This document shows, piece by piece, positions 24,675 through 32,552 of a DNA stretch of 64,000 nt. The notes under the pieces are model-generated. The model worked only from the letters and a program-made list of their open reading frames with translations, was not told the DNA's origin and searched no databases. Location of the stretch: NCBI RefSeq assembly GCF_024168825.1, contig NZ_JALJWH010000001.1, positions 3,472,001 to 3,536,000 of the forward strand, given 5' to 3'. A program made the translations under genes and the position numbers. This DNA comes from Paenarthrobacter sp. A20 (lineage in GTDB: Bacteria; Actinomycetota; Actinomycetes; Actinomycetales; Micrococcaceae). The number at the start of each line of letters is the position of its first letter. The first letter of the stretch is position 1.

Positions 24675-25928
24675 GTGGGCAGCAACGAGGCAAGGGCCGC
24701 CGTCGAAGCGGTGTGGCGTAGTGAATCCGCACGCATCGTCGGCGCCCTTGCGCGCTATTCGGGCGATTTCACTTTTGCCGAAGACCTCGCCCAGGAAGCC
24801 GTCGCGGAAGCACTGGTGTCGTGGTCTGTCAACGGCGTCCCCGCAGAACCGGCAGGGTGGCTCCTGACTGCCGGGCGGCGCCGGGCGATCGATTCCTTTC
24901 GCCGGCGTTCTGCCCGGGACGAAAAGTACGCCCTGCTTGCCCGCGACCTCTCCGAGGAGGAACCGGGCGTGGACACGCTGTTCAACCCGGACTCGATTGA
25001 CGACGACGTACTCGCATTGATGTTTATCTCTTGCCATCCGGTGTTGTCCAAGGAATCGAGGATCGCTTTGACGCTCCGCGTGGTCGGCGGCATGGGCACG
25101 GAGGAAATTGCCAAAGCGTTCCTTGCACCCGTTCCAACCATCCAAGCCCGCATCACCCGCGCCAAGAAAACCCTGGCGGCGGCGCACATTCCGTTTGCGG
25201 TGCCCGAGGCAGACGAAATTGCCGAGCGGCTTGGCTCCGTGCTGCAGGTGGTCTATCTGATTTTCACGGAGGGATCGTTCGCCACCACCGGTGACTCGTG
25301 GATGCGGACGGAATTGGCCAGTGAAGCACGGCGACTGGCCCGTGTGTTGGTTCGACTGGCACCGGAACCCGAGGTATTTAGCATGCTTGCGCTCATGGAA
25401 CTCACTGCTGCCCGGTTTCCTGCGAGGCTCGACTCAGCCGGGAAGCCGGTCCTTCTGGAAGACCAGGACCGACGCCGTTGGGACCAGTCCGCGATTCGTC
25501 GAGGCAGGGCAGCGCTCTCGACGGCGGTCGGCGCCGGCCGCGGTCTCGGCGCCTATGGATTGCAGGCGTCGATTGCTGAATGCCACGCGGTGGCTCGAAC
25601 CGCAGCGGACACGGACTGGCAACGGATTGTGATCTTGTACGAAGCACTAGGACGCTTGGCACCATCTCCGGTTATTGAATTGAATCGCGCCGTTGCGGTG
25701 GCCATGGCTATAGGGCCAACAGCCGGGCTGCAGTTGGTGGATGCCCTGGCGAACCGCGGGGATCTGCACGGGTCTCACCTGGTCCCGACCGTTCGTGGCG
25801 AACTCCTCACCAGGCTCGGCCGATTCGGGGAAGCAAAAGGGGCCTTGGCGGAGGCACTGGCCTTGTGCTCCAACGCTGCCGAACGAACAGCACTGGAGCT
25901 CAAGATCGCTGACTTGGCAGGCAAATAG
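24675..25928 (+). CDS. ECF42-group RNA polymerase sigma factor with C-terminal TPR-like extension
   Basis: 417 residues, twice the length of a normal ECF sigma factor. Sigma2 is at about residues 15-85 (FTFAEDLAQEAVAEALVSW, PAGWLLTAGRRRAIDSFRRR), sigma4 at about 115-170 (GGMGTEEIAKAFLAPVPTIQARITRAKKTL). The remaining 240 residues are helical repeats resembling TPRs (DWQRIVILYEALGRLAPSPVIELNRAVAVAMAIGP), the defining ECF42 extension, thought to replace an anti-sigma factor in control. GTG 24675 is the only reasonable start after the DGPF stop codon in this frame. Confidence 0.93.
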   Translation: MGSNEARAAVEAVWRSESARIVGALARYSGDFTFAEDLAQEAVAEALVSWSVNGVPAEPAGWLLTAGRRRAIDSFRRRSARDEKYALLARDLSEEEPGVDTLFNPDSIDDDVLALMFISCHPVLSKESRIALTLRVVGGMGTEEIAKAFLAPVPTIQARITRAKKTLAAAHIPFAVPEADEIAERLGSVLQVVYLIFTEGSFATTGDSWMRTELASEARRLARVLVRLAPEPEVFSMLALMELTAARFPARLDSAGKPVLLEDQDRRRWDQSAIRRGRAALSTAVGAGRGLGAYGLQASIAECHAVARTAADTDWQRIVILYEALGRLAPSPVIELNRAVAVAMAIGPTAGLQLVDALANRGDLHGSHLVPTVRGELLTRLGRFGEAKGALAEALALCSNAAERTALELKIADLAGK

Positions 25929-26045
25929 CCTCAGGTCCCAACAACGTGATGGGGGCACAAGCCGAAGTCACACAAACGGCCCCCTGGTTGCCACGGCACA
26001 CACCTGTGCGCAGCCGCGACACGCACGATGCCTGTGTCTGGATCC

Positions 26046-28070
26046 CTATGTTCTGTGGGGTGTGTGGTGGTGGTTGCGTCGGGGTGTTTGTTGGGGGTCG
26101 ATGTGGGGTGGGGGGATGAACCAGGGGACCCCGGTTGTCATGTCGATCCTCCATTGTTCTTTGTGGATGAGGTGGTGGTGGTGGCTGCAGAGCAGGGTGC
26201 CGTTTTCTGTTCCGGTGGTGCCGCCGTGGGACCAGTAGGTGGTGTGGTGGGCTTCGCACCAGGGTGGGGGCATGGTGCAGTCGGGGAAGGCGCAGCCTTG
26301 GTCGCGGGCGGTGATGGCTTTGCGGATGTGGGGTGGGAAGATCCGGGTAGTGCGGCCGATGTCCAGGACGCGGGAGTCGCTGCCGAGCAGGACGGGGATG
26401 ATGTCGGCGTCGCAGGCTATTTTGCGGATGGTGTTCGGGTGGATCGGGCCGGTGAACGTGGCGGTGCCTGTGTTCAAGCAATCGGTGCCTGTTCCTATGC
26501 CTGTGGCGGTGCCGGTTCCTATGCCTGTGGCTGTGCCGGTTTGTGTCCTGGTGCCGGGCTGGTGGTGGCCGGTGCCGTTGAGTTGTTCGAGGAGGTCGCG
26601 GTGGTCGATGGTGACGGTGAGTTGGGGGCGGAGTCCGCCGTTGGAGGGTAGTTTCCCGGTGGTCATGGCGAGGGCGCAGGCGCCGGTGAGGCCGTCGAGG
26701 AGTTTCTGTGCCCGGGTGCGGCGGTCCAGGTCCGGGCTGGTGCCTGTGCCGTTGTCTGGGCTGTGCCCGGTATCGGTGCTGGTTATGGTGCTGGTGCTGG
26801 TGCTGGTGCCGGTGCTGGTGCTGTTGCTGTTGCTGGTGTTCTGGAGTCGTGGGTTGGTGGCGGCGTTCATGGTGGTGGTGAGGGTTTCGATTTGTTCGTC
26901 GGTGGCGAAGATTTCGAGGTGGTGGAGTCCGTGGCGGCGTCGGCGGCGGAGGAACGCGCCTTGGAGTTGGTGGAGGATTTCTTCGGAGGGTTCGGGGCCG
27001 TCGTGGTCGATCCTGTCGGCCCAGCGTTTGGTCATTGTGGTGACGAAGTCCGGGTCGGTTTCGGTGGCGGTGGTGGTCAGGGCGTGTTCCATCCGGGTGA
27101 TGGTGTCTTCGTCGGTGAGGTGCCGGACTTTGTTCAGGGCGGTGCTGATGATGGTCGCGGACCGGGACGGCACCAAAGCCGATCCGAGGGCCTTGGCGAG
27201 GACTTCGCGGCGGGCCGGGATTTCCTGCCCGGTCATGCTCTTTTGGGGGAGGACCTCGGCGGCGAGGGCGAGCCGTCGCCGGGCCTCACCGATGCCGATC
27301 CGCAACCGGGCCCGCAGGAACTCTGCCGCGTTCCGGTACCCGTCATCCACAACACTGGCCTTGGACCTGGCCCCATCCACGGACAGTGCGTTGGTGGAAC
27401 GTGCTTCACCAGCGGAAACTGTTGAATCCGGAACCGTTGAATCCGGAACTGTTGCCTCCGGAACCGTTGCGCCCGTGCCACTCGTTGGCTCTTCGGGTGT
27501 TTCCGTCCAGCCGGTCCGCCATTCCGGCGCTGCTGCTGAGGACCCCGGCTTCGTTTGCTGTGCTTCCGCCCGGGACCGTTCCACCGCGTGGGCTGCGACG
27601 ATCTGTAAGTACTCCACCGATCGGGAAATCTCTTCGACCTTGCCGGCAAAGTCAGCAGCCTCAACAAACCCCAACAGGGAAGCCTCATCCGAGGCGGACA
27701 AGCGTGCGGAGTCCAGAAGTGCAGCGCACTCAAGCAGCGCCGTGATGAGTCCAGGAGCAACCTCGGCGGAACCCAACCGCGGGGGAGGACCATGGAGGAA
27801 CCCAAGTGGCGCCGTGGACATCAACTCAGCGGTTCCGGGCTCCGACGAACCGGCCACCGGTTCATTCCGAAGCAGCCCACCGCCAGGCAGTCCAGCGCCA
27901 GGCAGTCCAGCGCCCCGGGAGGTATCCGGGGCGGGAGCTGCCGCCGTCGCGACTTTGAAAGCCGCGAGACGCGCGGTGCCACTTTCAGCCCTCAGGGACC
28001 GTTGACGCGGCAGCCCACTGGCGCGGGGTGAACTTGCCCGCCGTGCCACGATCTGCCCGATAATTCCCAT
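26046..28070 (-). CDS. DUF222-HNH endonuclease family protein (13E12-repeat type)
   Basis: 674 residues. Central DUF222 region (about 100-400: LLECAALLDSARLSASDEASLLGFVEAADFAGKVEEISRSVEYLQ) and C-terminal HNH nuclease domain (about 580-650) with CAFPDCTMPPPWCEAHH and TLLCSHHHHLIHKEQW, giving the zinc Cys pairs and the HNH catalytic His. The family is very abundant in actinobacteria (mycobacterial 13E12 repeats) but its role is unproven; mobile-element origin has been suggested. Unusual here are several low-complexity coding repeats (listed separately) that lengthen the protein. The start at ATG 28070 has only a weak ribosome-binding site. Confidence 0.88.
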   Translation of the reverse strand: MGIIGQIVARRASSPRASGLPRQRSLRAESGTARLAAFKVATAAAPAPDTSRGAGLPGAGLPGGGLLRNEPVAGSSEPGTAELMSTAPLGFLHGPPPRLGSAEVAPGLITALLECAALLDSARLSASDEASLLGFVEAADFAGKVEEISRSVEYLQIVAAHAVERSRAEAQQTKPGSSAAAPEWRTGWTETPEEPTSGTGATVPEATVPDSTVPDSTVSAGEARSTNALSVDGARSKASVVDDGYRNAAEFLRARLRIGIGEARRRLALAAEVLPQKSMTGQEIPARREVLAKALGSALVPSRSATIISTALNKVRHLTDEDTITRMEHALTTTATETDPDFVTTMTKRWADRIDHDGPEPSEEILHQLQGAFLRRRRRHGLHHLEIFATDEQIETLTTTMNAATNPRLQNTSNSNSTSTGTSTSTSTITSTDTGHSPDNGTGTSPDLDRRTRAQKLLDGLTGACALAMTTGKLPSNGGLRPQLTVTIDHRDLLEQLNGTGHHQPGTRTQTGTATGIGTGTATGIGTGTDCLNTGTATFTGPIHPNTIRKIACDADIIPVLLGSDSRVLDIGRTTRIFPPHIRKAITARDQGCAFPDCTMPPPWCEAHHTTYWSHGGTTGTENGTLLCSHHHHLIHKEQWRIDMTTGVPWFIPPPHIDPQQTPRRNHHHTPHRT
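26491..26538 (-). repeat. 24-bp coding tandem repeat in HNH gene
   Basis: Two copies of a 24-bp unit (26491-26514, 26515-26538) with one mismatch, encoding TGTATGIG twice in the linker before the HNH domain. Confidence 0.85.
26774..26838 (-). repeat. Hexanucleotide GGTGCT-type tract in HNH gene
   Basis: About ten imperfect GGTGCT/TGTTGC units on the plus strand, encoding a Ser/Thr-rich TSTST-type linker (about residues 410-432). The array is prone to slippage by whole hexamers and so would stay in frame. Confidence 0.8.
27421..27465 (-). repeat. 15-bp coding tandem repeat, three copies, in HNH gene
   Basis: GTTGAATCCGGAACC, GTTGAATCCGGAACT and GTTGCCTCCGGAACC in a row, encoding a repeated pentapeptide (VPDST/VPEAT type). 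Confidence 0.85.
27891..27920 (-). repeat. 15-bp exact tandem duplication in HNH gene
   Basis: CGCCAGGCAGTCCAG occurs twice in direct succession and is followed by a third CGCC start, encoding the AGLPG repeat near the N-terminus. Confidence 0.85.
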
Positions 28071-28178
28071 AACTGAACCCTGTCACGAGGCTCCGACATT
28101 TATAGCCGTCTGCCTCCCTTGGCGCTGCCACGGCGACTGCCCGCGGTGATTCCCGGAGGTGACTGCCCCAAGGTGTGC

Positions 28179-29867
28179 CTAGAGTGTCGGCAGCTGGAAT
28201 GCGGCTTCAGGTCGATGCACGCCACGGGGCCGGTATCCCAAAGCTTCGGCGCTACAGAGAAGGTCCGCGAGATACCAGATGATGGCCAGCCACATCTCGG
28301 TTCCTTGAAGGGTTGGCAGATGCTGCCTGCCGCTCTCCGGCGCGGCGCTGAAGGCAATTCCCTCGCCCGGATGCCACCAGGCAAGGGCCTGCTTCAGCTG
28401 GGTCGCAGCCCATGCATTCACCTCATCCCGGCGGTGCATCGTCTGCTTCGACGCAAGCCATAAAGGATGGACAACGTCCAGGACGTTGCACGCGTTCTGC
28501 CGGCCGGGAGCGAAATATCGTGGGTCCTTGGAGTGCTCAAGGACGGTATCCACCAGGCGCTCAACGTTGGGGACCGGCAAGCCGAACTGGGCAAACGTGC
28601 CACGGGTGAGGCGGTAATATCCGTTCACTACTTTCAACCGGGTGTCGGCCGTGGGGGTACCCCATGTACCGGCCCCAGGATTGACGTGCGTCAACAGCCA
28701 GCCGAACATCGCCTCAACTGAACCAGGGGAGTTCGGATGCCTTTGGGCGAGGTTCCAACAGGCGGCAGTTCCCCAAGCGTCCACCCACGCGCCGGAAGCC
28801 CAGGCTTCCTGACGCCAAGGCAGGGCCTCCAGGGACGCCACCAACCCAGCCGGGTCCATCTCTGCCACGGCATGCACCGGGTAAAGGAACCGGCTGCCCA
28901 GAAGATCCACTGCGTATCCCACGGATAGGACGTGGTACGTGGCAGGGCCGGAACCGAACCGAAGTCCGCCATCGGAACCCTGTGGATCAAAACCCAGTTC
29001 CGGAACCAGGCCTGTCAATGGATCCTGGAGATTCTGAAGCCGCGATATGTGCTCCTCACGCGACAGTTCCAACGGGGCACAACCCAGAAGCATATCCGCT
29101 ATTTCAACTGCATCGCAGTGCGCCCTAACGGTCGGCGCCGCGCCAGGCCGGTCCACATAACTGCCACCGGCGGCAGACGTCCAGTTCCTCGAAAGAATCG
29201 CAGGAGCGTCAGCGCGTGCTGCATCGGCGAAGGCCGCCAACCTGGCCAACAACCCGTCGTCGAACGCAGACTCCCCGGCACCGGATGGTCCAGCTGAAGC
29301 GGTCTCCCGCCTATCCCGGATCCGGCGGGCCGGGTTCCCTCCAACAATCGACCATTCCGGAACATCCTTGGTGACCACGGCACCGGCGGCCAGGACAGCA
29401 TGGGATCCGACGGTAACTCCATCAAGGACCACAACGTTGGAGCCGATCCAGACGTCGTCCCCAAGCTGGATGCCTTTACTGGTCAGTGGTTGCTTGAAGA
29501 CTGGTTCGGACGGATCCATCGAATGGTTGAAGCCAAGGATGGACGTATGGGCACCTATCCGCACGCCGCTGCCCATGGTGACGTTGCCTCGAACCACGGT
29601 GAAGGCATTGACGGTGCAGTCGTTGCCGATGGTGATGGTGCCGGTGACATATGCGTGAGCAGCAATAAACGAGTCGGCGCCGATGGAGAGGGCATCGGGA
29701 TCGACGCTGGCAAGGGGCGAAAGGAATGCCCGTTCACCGATAGTGACTCCGGCCCGTTCCGCGAAGACCTTCTGATACTCGTGCTGTGCCCCGCGCTCCA
29801 CATCCGATGCGGAAGTCCAGAACGTCCAAGGGGAGTAGTCGTAGCTGAGGTGGTGAGGGGCATTCAC
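28179..29867 (-). CDS. Left-handed beta-helix acyltransferase fused to a large helical domain
   Basis: 562 residues. Residues about 30-185 are hexapeptide repeats (SIGADSFIAAHAYVTGTITIGNDCTVN, VTMGSGVRIGAHTSI, IQLGDDVWIGSNVVVLDGVTVGSHAVLAAGAVV) ending in PEWSIVGGNPARRI, the standard end of a maltose/galactoside O-acetyltransferase-type LbH domain, with the His of GFNHS as probable catalytic base. The remaining 360 residues are Trp-rich and helical (GAWVDAWGTAACWNL, VLDVVHPLWLASKQTMH, TEMWLAIIWYLADLL), resembling an alpha/alpha toroid, but I cannot name the family. A LacI-type operator at the promoter suggests a carbohydrate-linked role. Confidence 0.75.
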   Translation of the reverse strand: MNAPHHLSYDYSPWTFWTSASDVERGAQHEYQKVFAERAGVTIGERAFLSPLASVDPDALSIGADSFIAAHAYVTGTITIGNDCTVNAFTVVRGNVTMGSGVRIGAHTSILGFNHSMDPSEPVFKQPLTSKGIQLGDDVWIGSNVVVLDGVTVGSHAVLAAGAVVTKDVPEWSIVGGNPARRIRDRRETASAGPSGAGESAFDDGLLARLAAFADAARADAPAILSRNWTSAAGGSYVDRPGAAPTVRAHCDAVEIADMLLGCAPLELSREEHISRLQNLQDPLTGLVPELGFDPQGSDGGLRFGSGPATYHVLSVGYAVDLLGSRFLYPVHAVAEMDPAGLVASLEALPWRQEAWASGAWVDAWGTAACWNLAQRHPNSPGSVEAMFGWLLTHVNPGAGTWGTPTADTRLKVVNGYYRLTRGTFAQFGLPVPNVERLVDTVLEHSKDPRYFAPGRQNACNVLDVVHPLWLASKQTMHRRDEVNAWAATQLKQALAWWHPGEGIAFSAAPESGRQHLPTLQGTEMWLAIIWYLADLLCSAEALGYRPRGVHRPEAAFQLPTL

Positions 29868-29891
29868 GTTGTGGACTCCGCGGTGAGTAAT

Positions 29892-29936
29892 GGAAAGCGC
29901 TTCCCCTATTATTCGCGCCGGTCAAACGCCGGTCAA
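29892..29936 (-). promoter_or_regulatory. Promoter with LacI-type operator for the acyltransferase fusion gene
   Basis: On the minus strand: -35 TTGACC (29936-29931), 17-nt spacer, -10 AATAAT (29913-29908), then GGGAAGCGCTTTCC (29905-29892), a LacI/CcpA-type palindrome centred on GC, at the expected transcription start. The spacer and -35 include a 10-bp direct repeat, CGCCGGTCAA, with 11-nt period (29916-29936). Confidence 0.75.
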
Positions 29937-29964
29937 TGCGTCCACCACAATCGATCATGTTCGT

Positions 29965-30369
29965 TCACCCCGGGTAGCCATACTCCTCGTCGCTGACCAA
30001 CTCGCCCCAGGTCGTCTCGGAACCATCAGCAACCCCGGTGGTTTCCCACATGGCCAAGTGGCTCATGAAGTGGTCAGGGGCAGCGCCGTGCCAGTGCCAC
30101 TCGCCTGGAGGTGTGTAGATGGTTTGGCCCTCCTGGACCACCTTTACCTCGCCGCCGCGGGCCTGAACCAAGCAAACCCCGTCAGTGACGTGCAGTGTTT
30201 GCCCAGCGGCATGGGTGTGCCATGCGGTGCGGGAACACGGTGCGAAGCGGACGAGATTGACCCGCAGCTGCGAGGGAGCTTCACCCTTGGCGATGACGTC
30301 AAAGTAGACATCACCGGTGAAGAGTTCTGCGGGTCCTTTGGTGCTGATGGTCTTGGGGAAGATGTCCAT
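29965..30369 (-). CDS. Cupin-domain protein
   Basis: 134 residues from ATG 30369, with AAAGGA upstream. Single-domain cupin: motif 1 GTAWHTHAAGQTLHVTDG-like (AWHTHAAGQTLHV) supplies His-His-Gln/Glu ligands and motif 2 (PPGEWHWHGAAPDHFMSHLAMWE) the third His. This layout is typical of the small metal-cupins annotated as carboxymuconolactone-associated or hydroxynitrile-lyase-like proteins; the reaction is unknown. It follows the XRE regulator by 20 bp and is probably co-transcribed with it. Confidence 0.85.
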   Translation of the reverse strand: MDIFPKTISTKGPAELFTGDVYFDVIAKGEAPSQLRVNLVRFAPCSRTAWHTHAAGQTLHVTDGVCLVQARGGEVKVVQEGQTIYTPPGEWHWHGAAPDHFMSHLAMWETTGVADGSETTWGELVSDEEYGYPG

Positions 30370-30389
30370 GATTCCTTTATCGTTCCGGG

Positions 30390-31286
30390 TTACTGGTTGT
30401 GGATGTTTCGGGCAGGCGCTGATTCCCGGGGAATCTCCAGCGTGGTGGCGGCCCAGCTTGCGAGCAGTTGCAACGCGTCCGCTGTGCCCGTGCCGGGTTC
30501 GGCGTTGTAGACGGTCAGGGTCAAGCCGGCGTCGGCGGACAGATCCAATGCCTCGTACAACAGATGCAGGTCGCCCACGATCCTGTGACGGAAGTGCTTC
30601 TTCCCGGTGTAGTGCTGGCGGACATTGTGTGACGCCCATCGGACCCGGAATTCCTCGCTGCGGGTCGACAGCTCGCCTACCAAGTCACTGAGCCCCCTGT
30701 CGTAGGGATCCTTGCCGGCTTCGGTCCGCATGATGGCCACGGTGTCGTTGGCGGCACGTTCCCAGTCCGTATAGAAATCGTGGCTGCGCGGGTCAAGGAA
30801 GAGGAAGCGCGCATGGTTGGGCGGCCCGGCCGGGCTGTCGTAGATGTCCGAGTACAGCGCCCGGCCCAAGGCGTTGGTCGCCAGCAAATCCAGGCGCCCG
30901 TTGCGGATGAACGCGGGCGATCCGGTGATTGCATCCAGGGTAAGTTGCACGCCTGGCCGGATGGCCTGCTTTCGGATCGGACGACGACGAGACCTGCCGC
31001 CGTCGCTCGCCGCTCGTGCGAGGTCGTAAAGGTGGGCGCGTTCGGCGTCGTCAAGCTGCAGTGCGTTGGCCAGGGACTCCAGTACGCTTTCCGAGACACC
31101 GGAGAGATTTCCGCGCTCCAATCGGGTGTAATACTCAACACTCACTCCGGCGAGCATGGCCACCTCCCCGCGACGAAGGCCCGGGACACGGCGGTTGCCA
31201 CCATAGGCTGCCAGCCCAGCCCGTTCGGGGGTGATTTTCGCCCGCCGGGTAGCAAGAAAGTCGCGCGTCTCAGTCCGGTTGTCCAT
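30390..31286 (-). CDS. XRE-family regulator with MmyB-like ligand-binding domain
   Basis: 298 residues. HTH at about 35-80 (RVPGLRRGEVAMLAGVSVEYYTRLERG), the near-invariant signature of the MmyB/actinobacterial XRE group, and a C-terminal PAS-like domain (about 110-285; FIRNGRLDLLATNALGRALYSD, YDRGLSDLVGELSTRSEEFRVRWASHNVR). Such regulators commonly control an adjacent divergent oxidoreductase; here the zinc alcohol dehydrogenase lies divergently 130 bp away. Confidence 0.9.
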   Translation of the reverse strand: MDNRTETRDFLATRRAKITPERAGLAAYGGNRRVPGLRRGEVAMLAGVSVEYYTRLERGNLSGVSESVLESLANALQLDDAERAHLYDLARAASDGGRSRRRPIRKQAIRPGVQLTLDAITGSPAFIRNGRLDLLATNALGRALYSDIYDSPAGPPNHARFLFLDPRSHDFYTDWERAANDTVAIMRTEAGKDPYDRGLSDLVGELSTRSEEFRVRWASHNVRQHYTGKKHFRHRIVGDLHLLYEALDLSADAGLTLTVYNAEPGTGTADALQLLASWAATTLEIPRESAPARNIHNQ

Positions 31287-31416
31287 GCTTTCAACGGTAT
31301 GGCCTATGACCAGCTAAGGGAGTCCCTGTCATTACCCCTCACAGCAGTAACTCCTTCCGTTCAGGGAATCAGGGTTAGATGGAGTTATCCAACAAAGAGA
31401 ACCACGCAGGAGAAAC

Positions 31417-32460
31417 ATGCCTACCGCTAATGCTTACGCTGCCCCCTCGGCCACGGGCGACCTGACCTTGACTACCATCGAACGTCGTGAGGTGGGCCCC
31501 AACGACGTCCACATCGACATCAAGTTCGCCGGCATCTGCCACTCCGACATCCACACCGTTCGCGGCGACTGGGGCCCGCAACAGTATCCGCTGGCTCCCG
31601 GCCATGAAATCGCCGGCATCGTCACTGAGGTCGGCCCGGAGGTCACCAAACACAAGGTGGGCGACCGTGTGGGCGTCGGCTGTATGGTCAACTCCTGCAA
31701 GGAATGCAAGAACTGCCTGGCCGGAGAAGAGCAGTACTGCCTCAACGGAAATGTGGGCACGTATGGTGCTGTTGACCGCGACGGCACCATCACCCAGGGC
31801 GGCTACTCCAGCCACGTGGTGGTGAACGAGGACTTCGTCGTCACCATCCCGGACGGCCTGGACCTCGATGTCGCTGCGCCGCTGCTGTGCGCAGGCATCA
31901 CCACCTACTCGCCGCTCCACCACTGGGGCGCCGGCCCTGGCAAGAAGGTTGCCGTCGTCGGACTCGGCGGGCTCGGCCATATGGCCGTCAAGATCGCGCA
32001 CGCCATGGGCGCTGAGGTCACGGTCCTTTCGCAGTCACTGAAGAAGATGGAGGACGGGCTGCAGCTTGGCGCGGACCACTACTACGCCACCAGCGATCCC
32101 AGCACCTTCGAGCAGCTCGGCGGTACGTTCGACCTCATCATCAACACGGTCAGCGCCTCCATCGACATCAGTGCGTACCTTCAGTTGCTGACGCTTGATG
32201 GAACGTTGGTCAACGTTGGCGCTCCGGCCGAACCACTTCCGGTGAACGTATTCTCGCTGATCACGGGTCGTCGCCGGTTCGCCGGTTCAGCCATTGGCGG
32301 CATCCGCGAAACGCAGGAAATGCTGAACTTCTGCGCAGAACACGGATTGGGCGCTGAGATCGAGGTCATCCCGGCCAGCAAGATCAACGATGCGTACGAA
32401 CGCGTCCTTGCCTCGGACGTCCGCTACCGCTTTGTCATCGACGCCTCCACCATCGGCTAA
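31417..32460 (+). CDS. Zinc-dependent alcohol dehydrogenase (YahK/CAD type)
   Basis: 347 residues. Catalytic-zinc ligands Cys41, His63 (GHE) and Cys158; structural-zinc cysteines 94, 97, 100 and 108 ([15 protein letters not shown]); nucleotide-binding GLGGLGH (182-188). The sequence follows NADPH-dependent aldehyde reductases of the YahK/cinnamyl-alcohol class, which reduce a wide range of aldehydes. GCAGGAGAAA precedes the ATG. Divergent XRE/cupin genes probably regulate it. A strong terminator follows. Confidence 0.93.
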   Translation: MPTANAYAAPSATGDLTLTTIERREVGPNDVHIDIKFAGICHSDIHTVRGDWGPQQYPLAPGHEIAGIVTEVGPEVTKHKVGDRVGVGCMVNSCKECKNCLAGEEQYCLNGNVGTYGAVDRDGTITQGGYSSHVVVNEDFVVTIPDGLDLDVAAPLLCAGITTYSPLHHWGAGPGKKVAVVGLGGLGHMAVKIAHAMGAEVTVLSQSLKKMEDGLQLGADHYYATSDPSTFEQLGGTFDLIINTVSASIDISAYLQLLTLDGTLVNVGAPAEPLPVNVFSLITGRRRFAGSAIGGIRETQEMLNFCAEHGLGAEIEVIPASKINDAYERVLASDVRYRFVIDASTIG

Positions 32461-32486
32461 CAGGCACGGCAGGCACAGAAGCCACA

Positions 32487-32525
32487 GGAAAGGCCACGCC
32501 CCCGGATGCGGGCGTGGCCTTTCCC
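32487..32525 (+). terminator. Rho-independent terminator after alcohol dehydrogenase
   Basis: Perfect arms GGAAAGGCCACGCCC and GGGCGTGGCCTTTCC with a short loop, 26 bp past the stop codon. Symmetric, so it could act on both strands. Confidence 0.9.
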
Positions 32526-32552
32526 GTGCCAGGCACCAGAGACAATGGTCTG

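Noticed and set aside
26774..26838. Possible CRISPR-like array in the repeat tract
   Set aside because: Units are 6 bp with no spacers, in frame within a coding linker; no cas genes.
26239..28005. 588-codon plus-strand frame opposite the HNH gene
   Set aside because: Low-complexity Val/Pro/Ser translation of the coding repeats; the minus strand holds the real DUF222-HNH protein.
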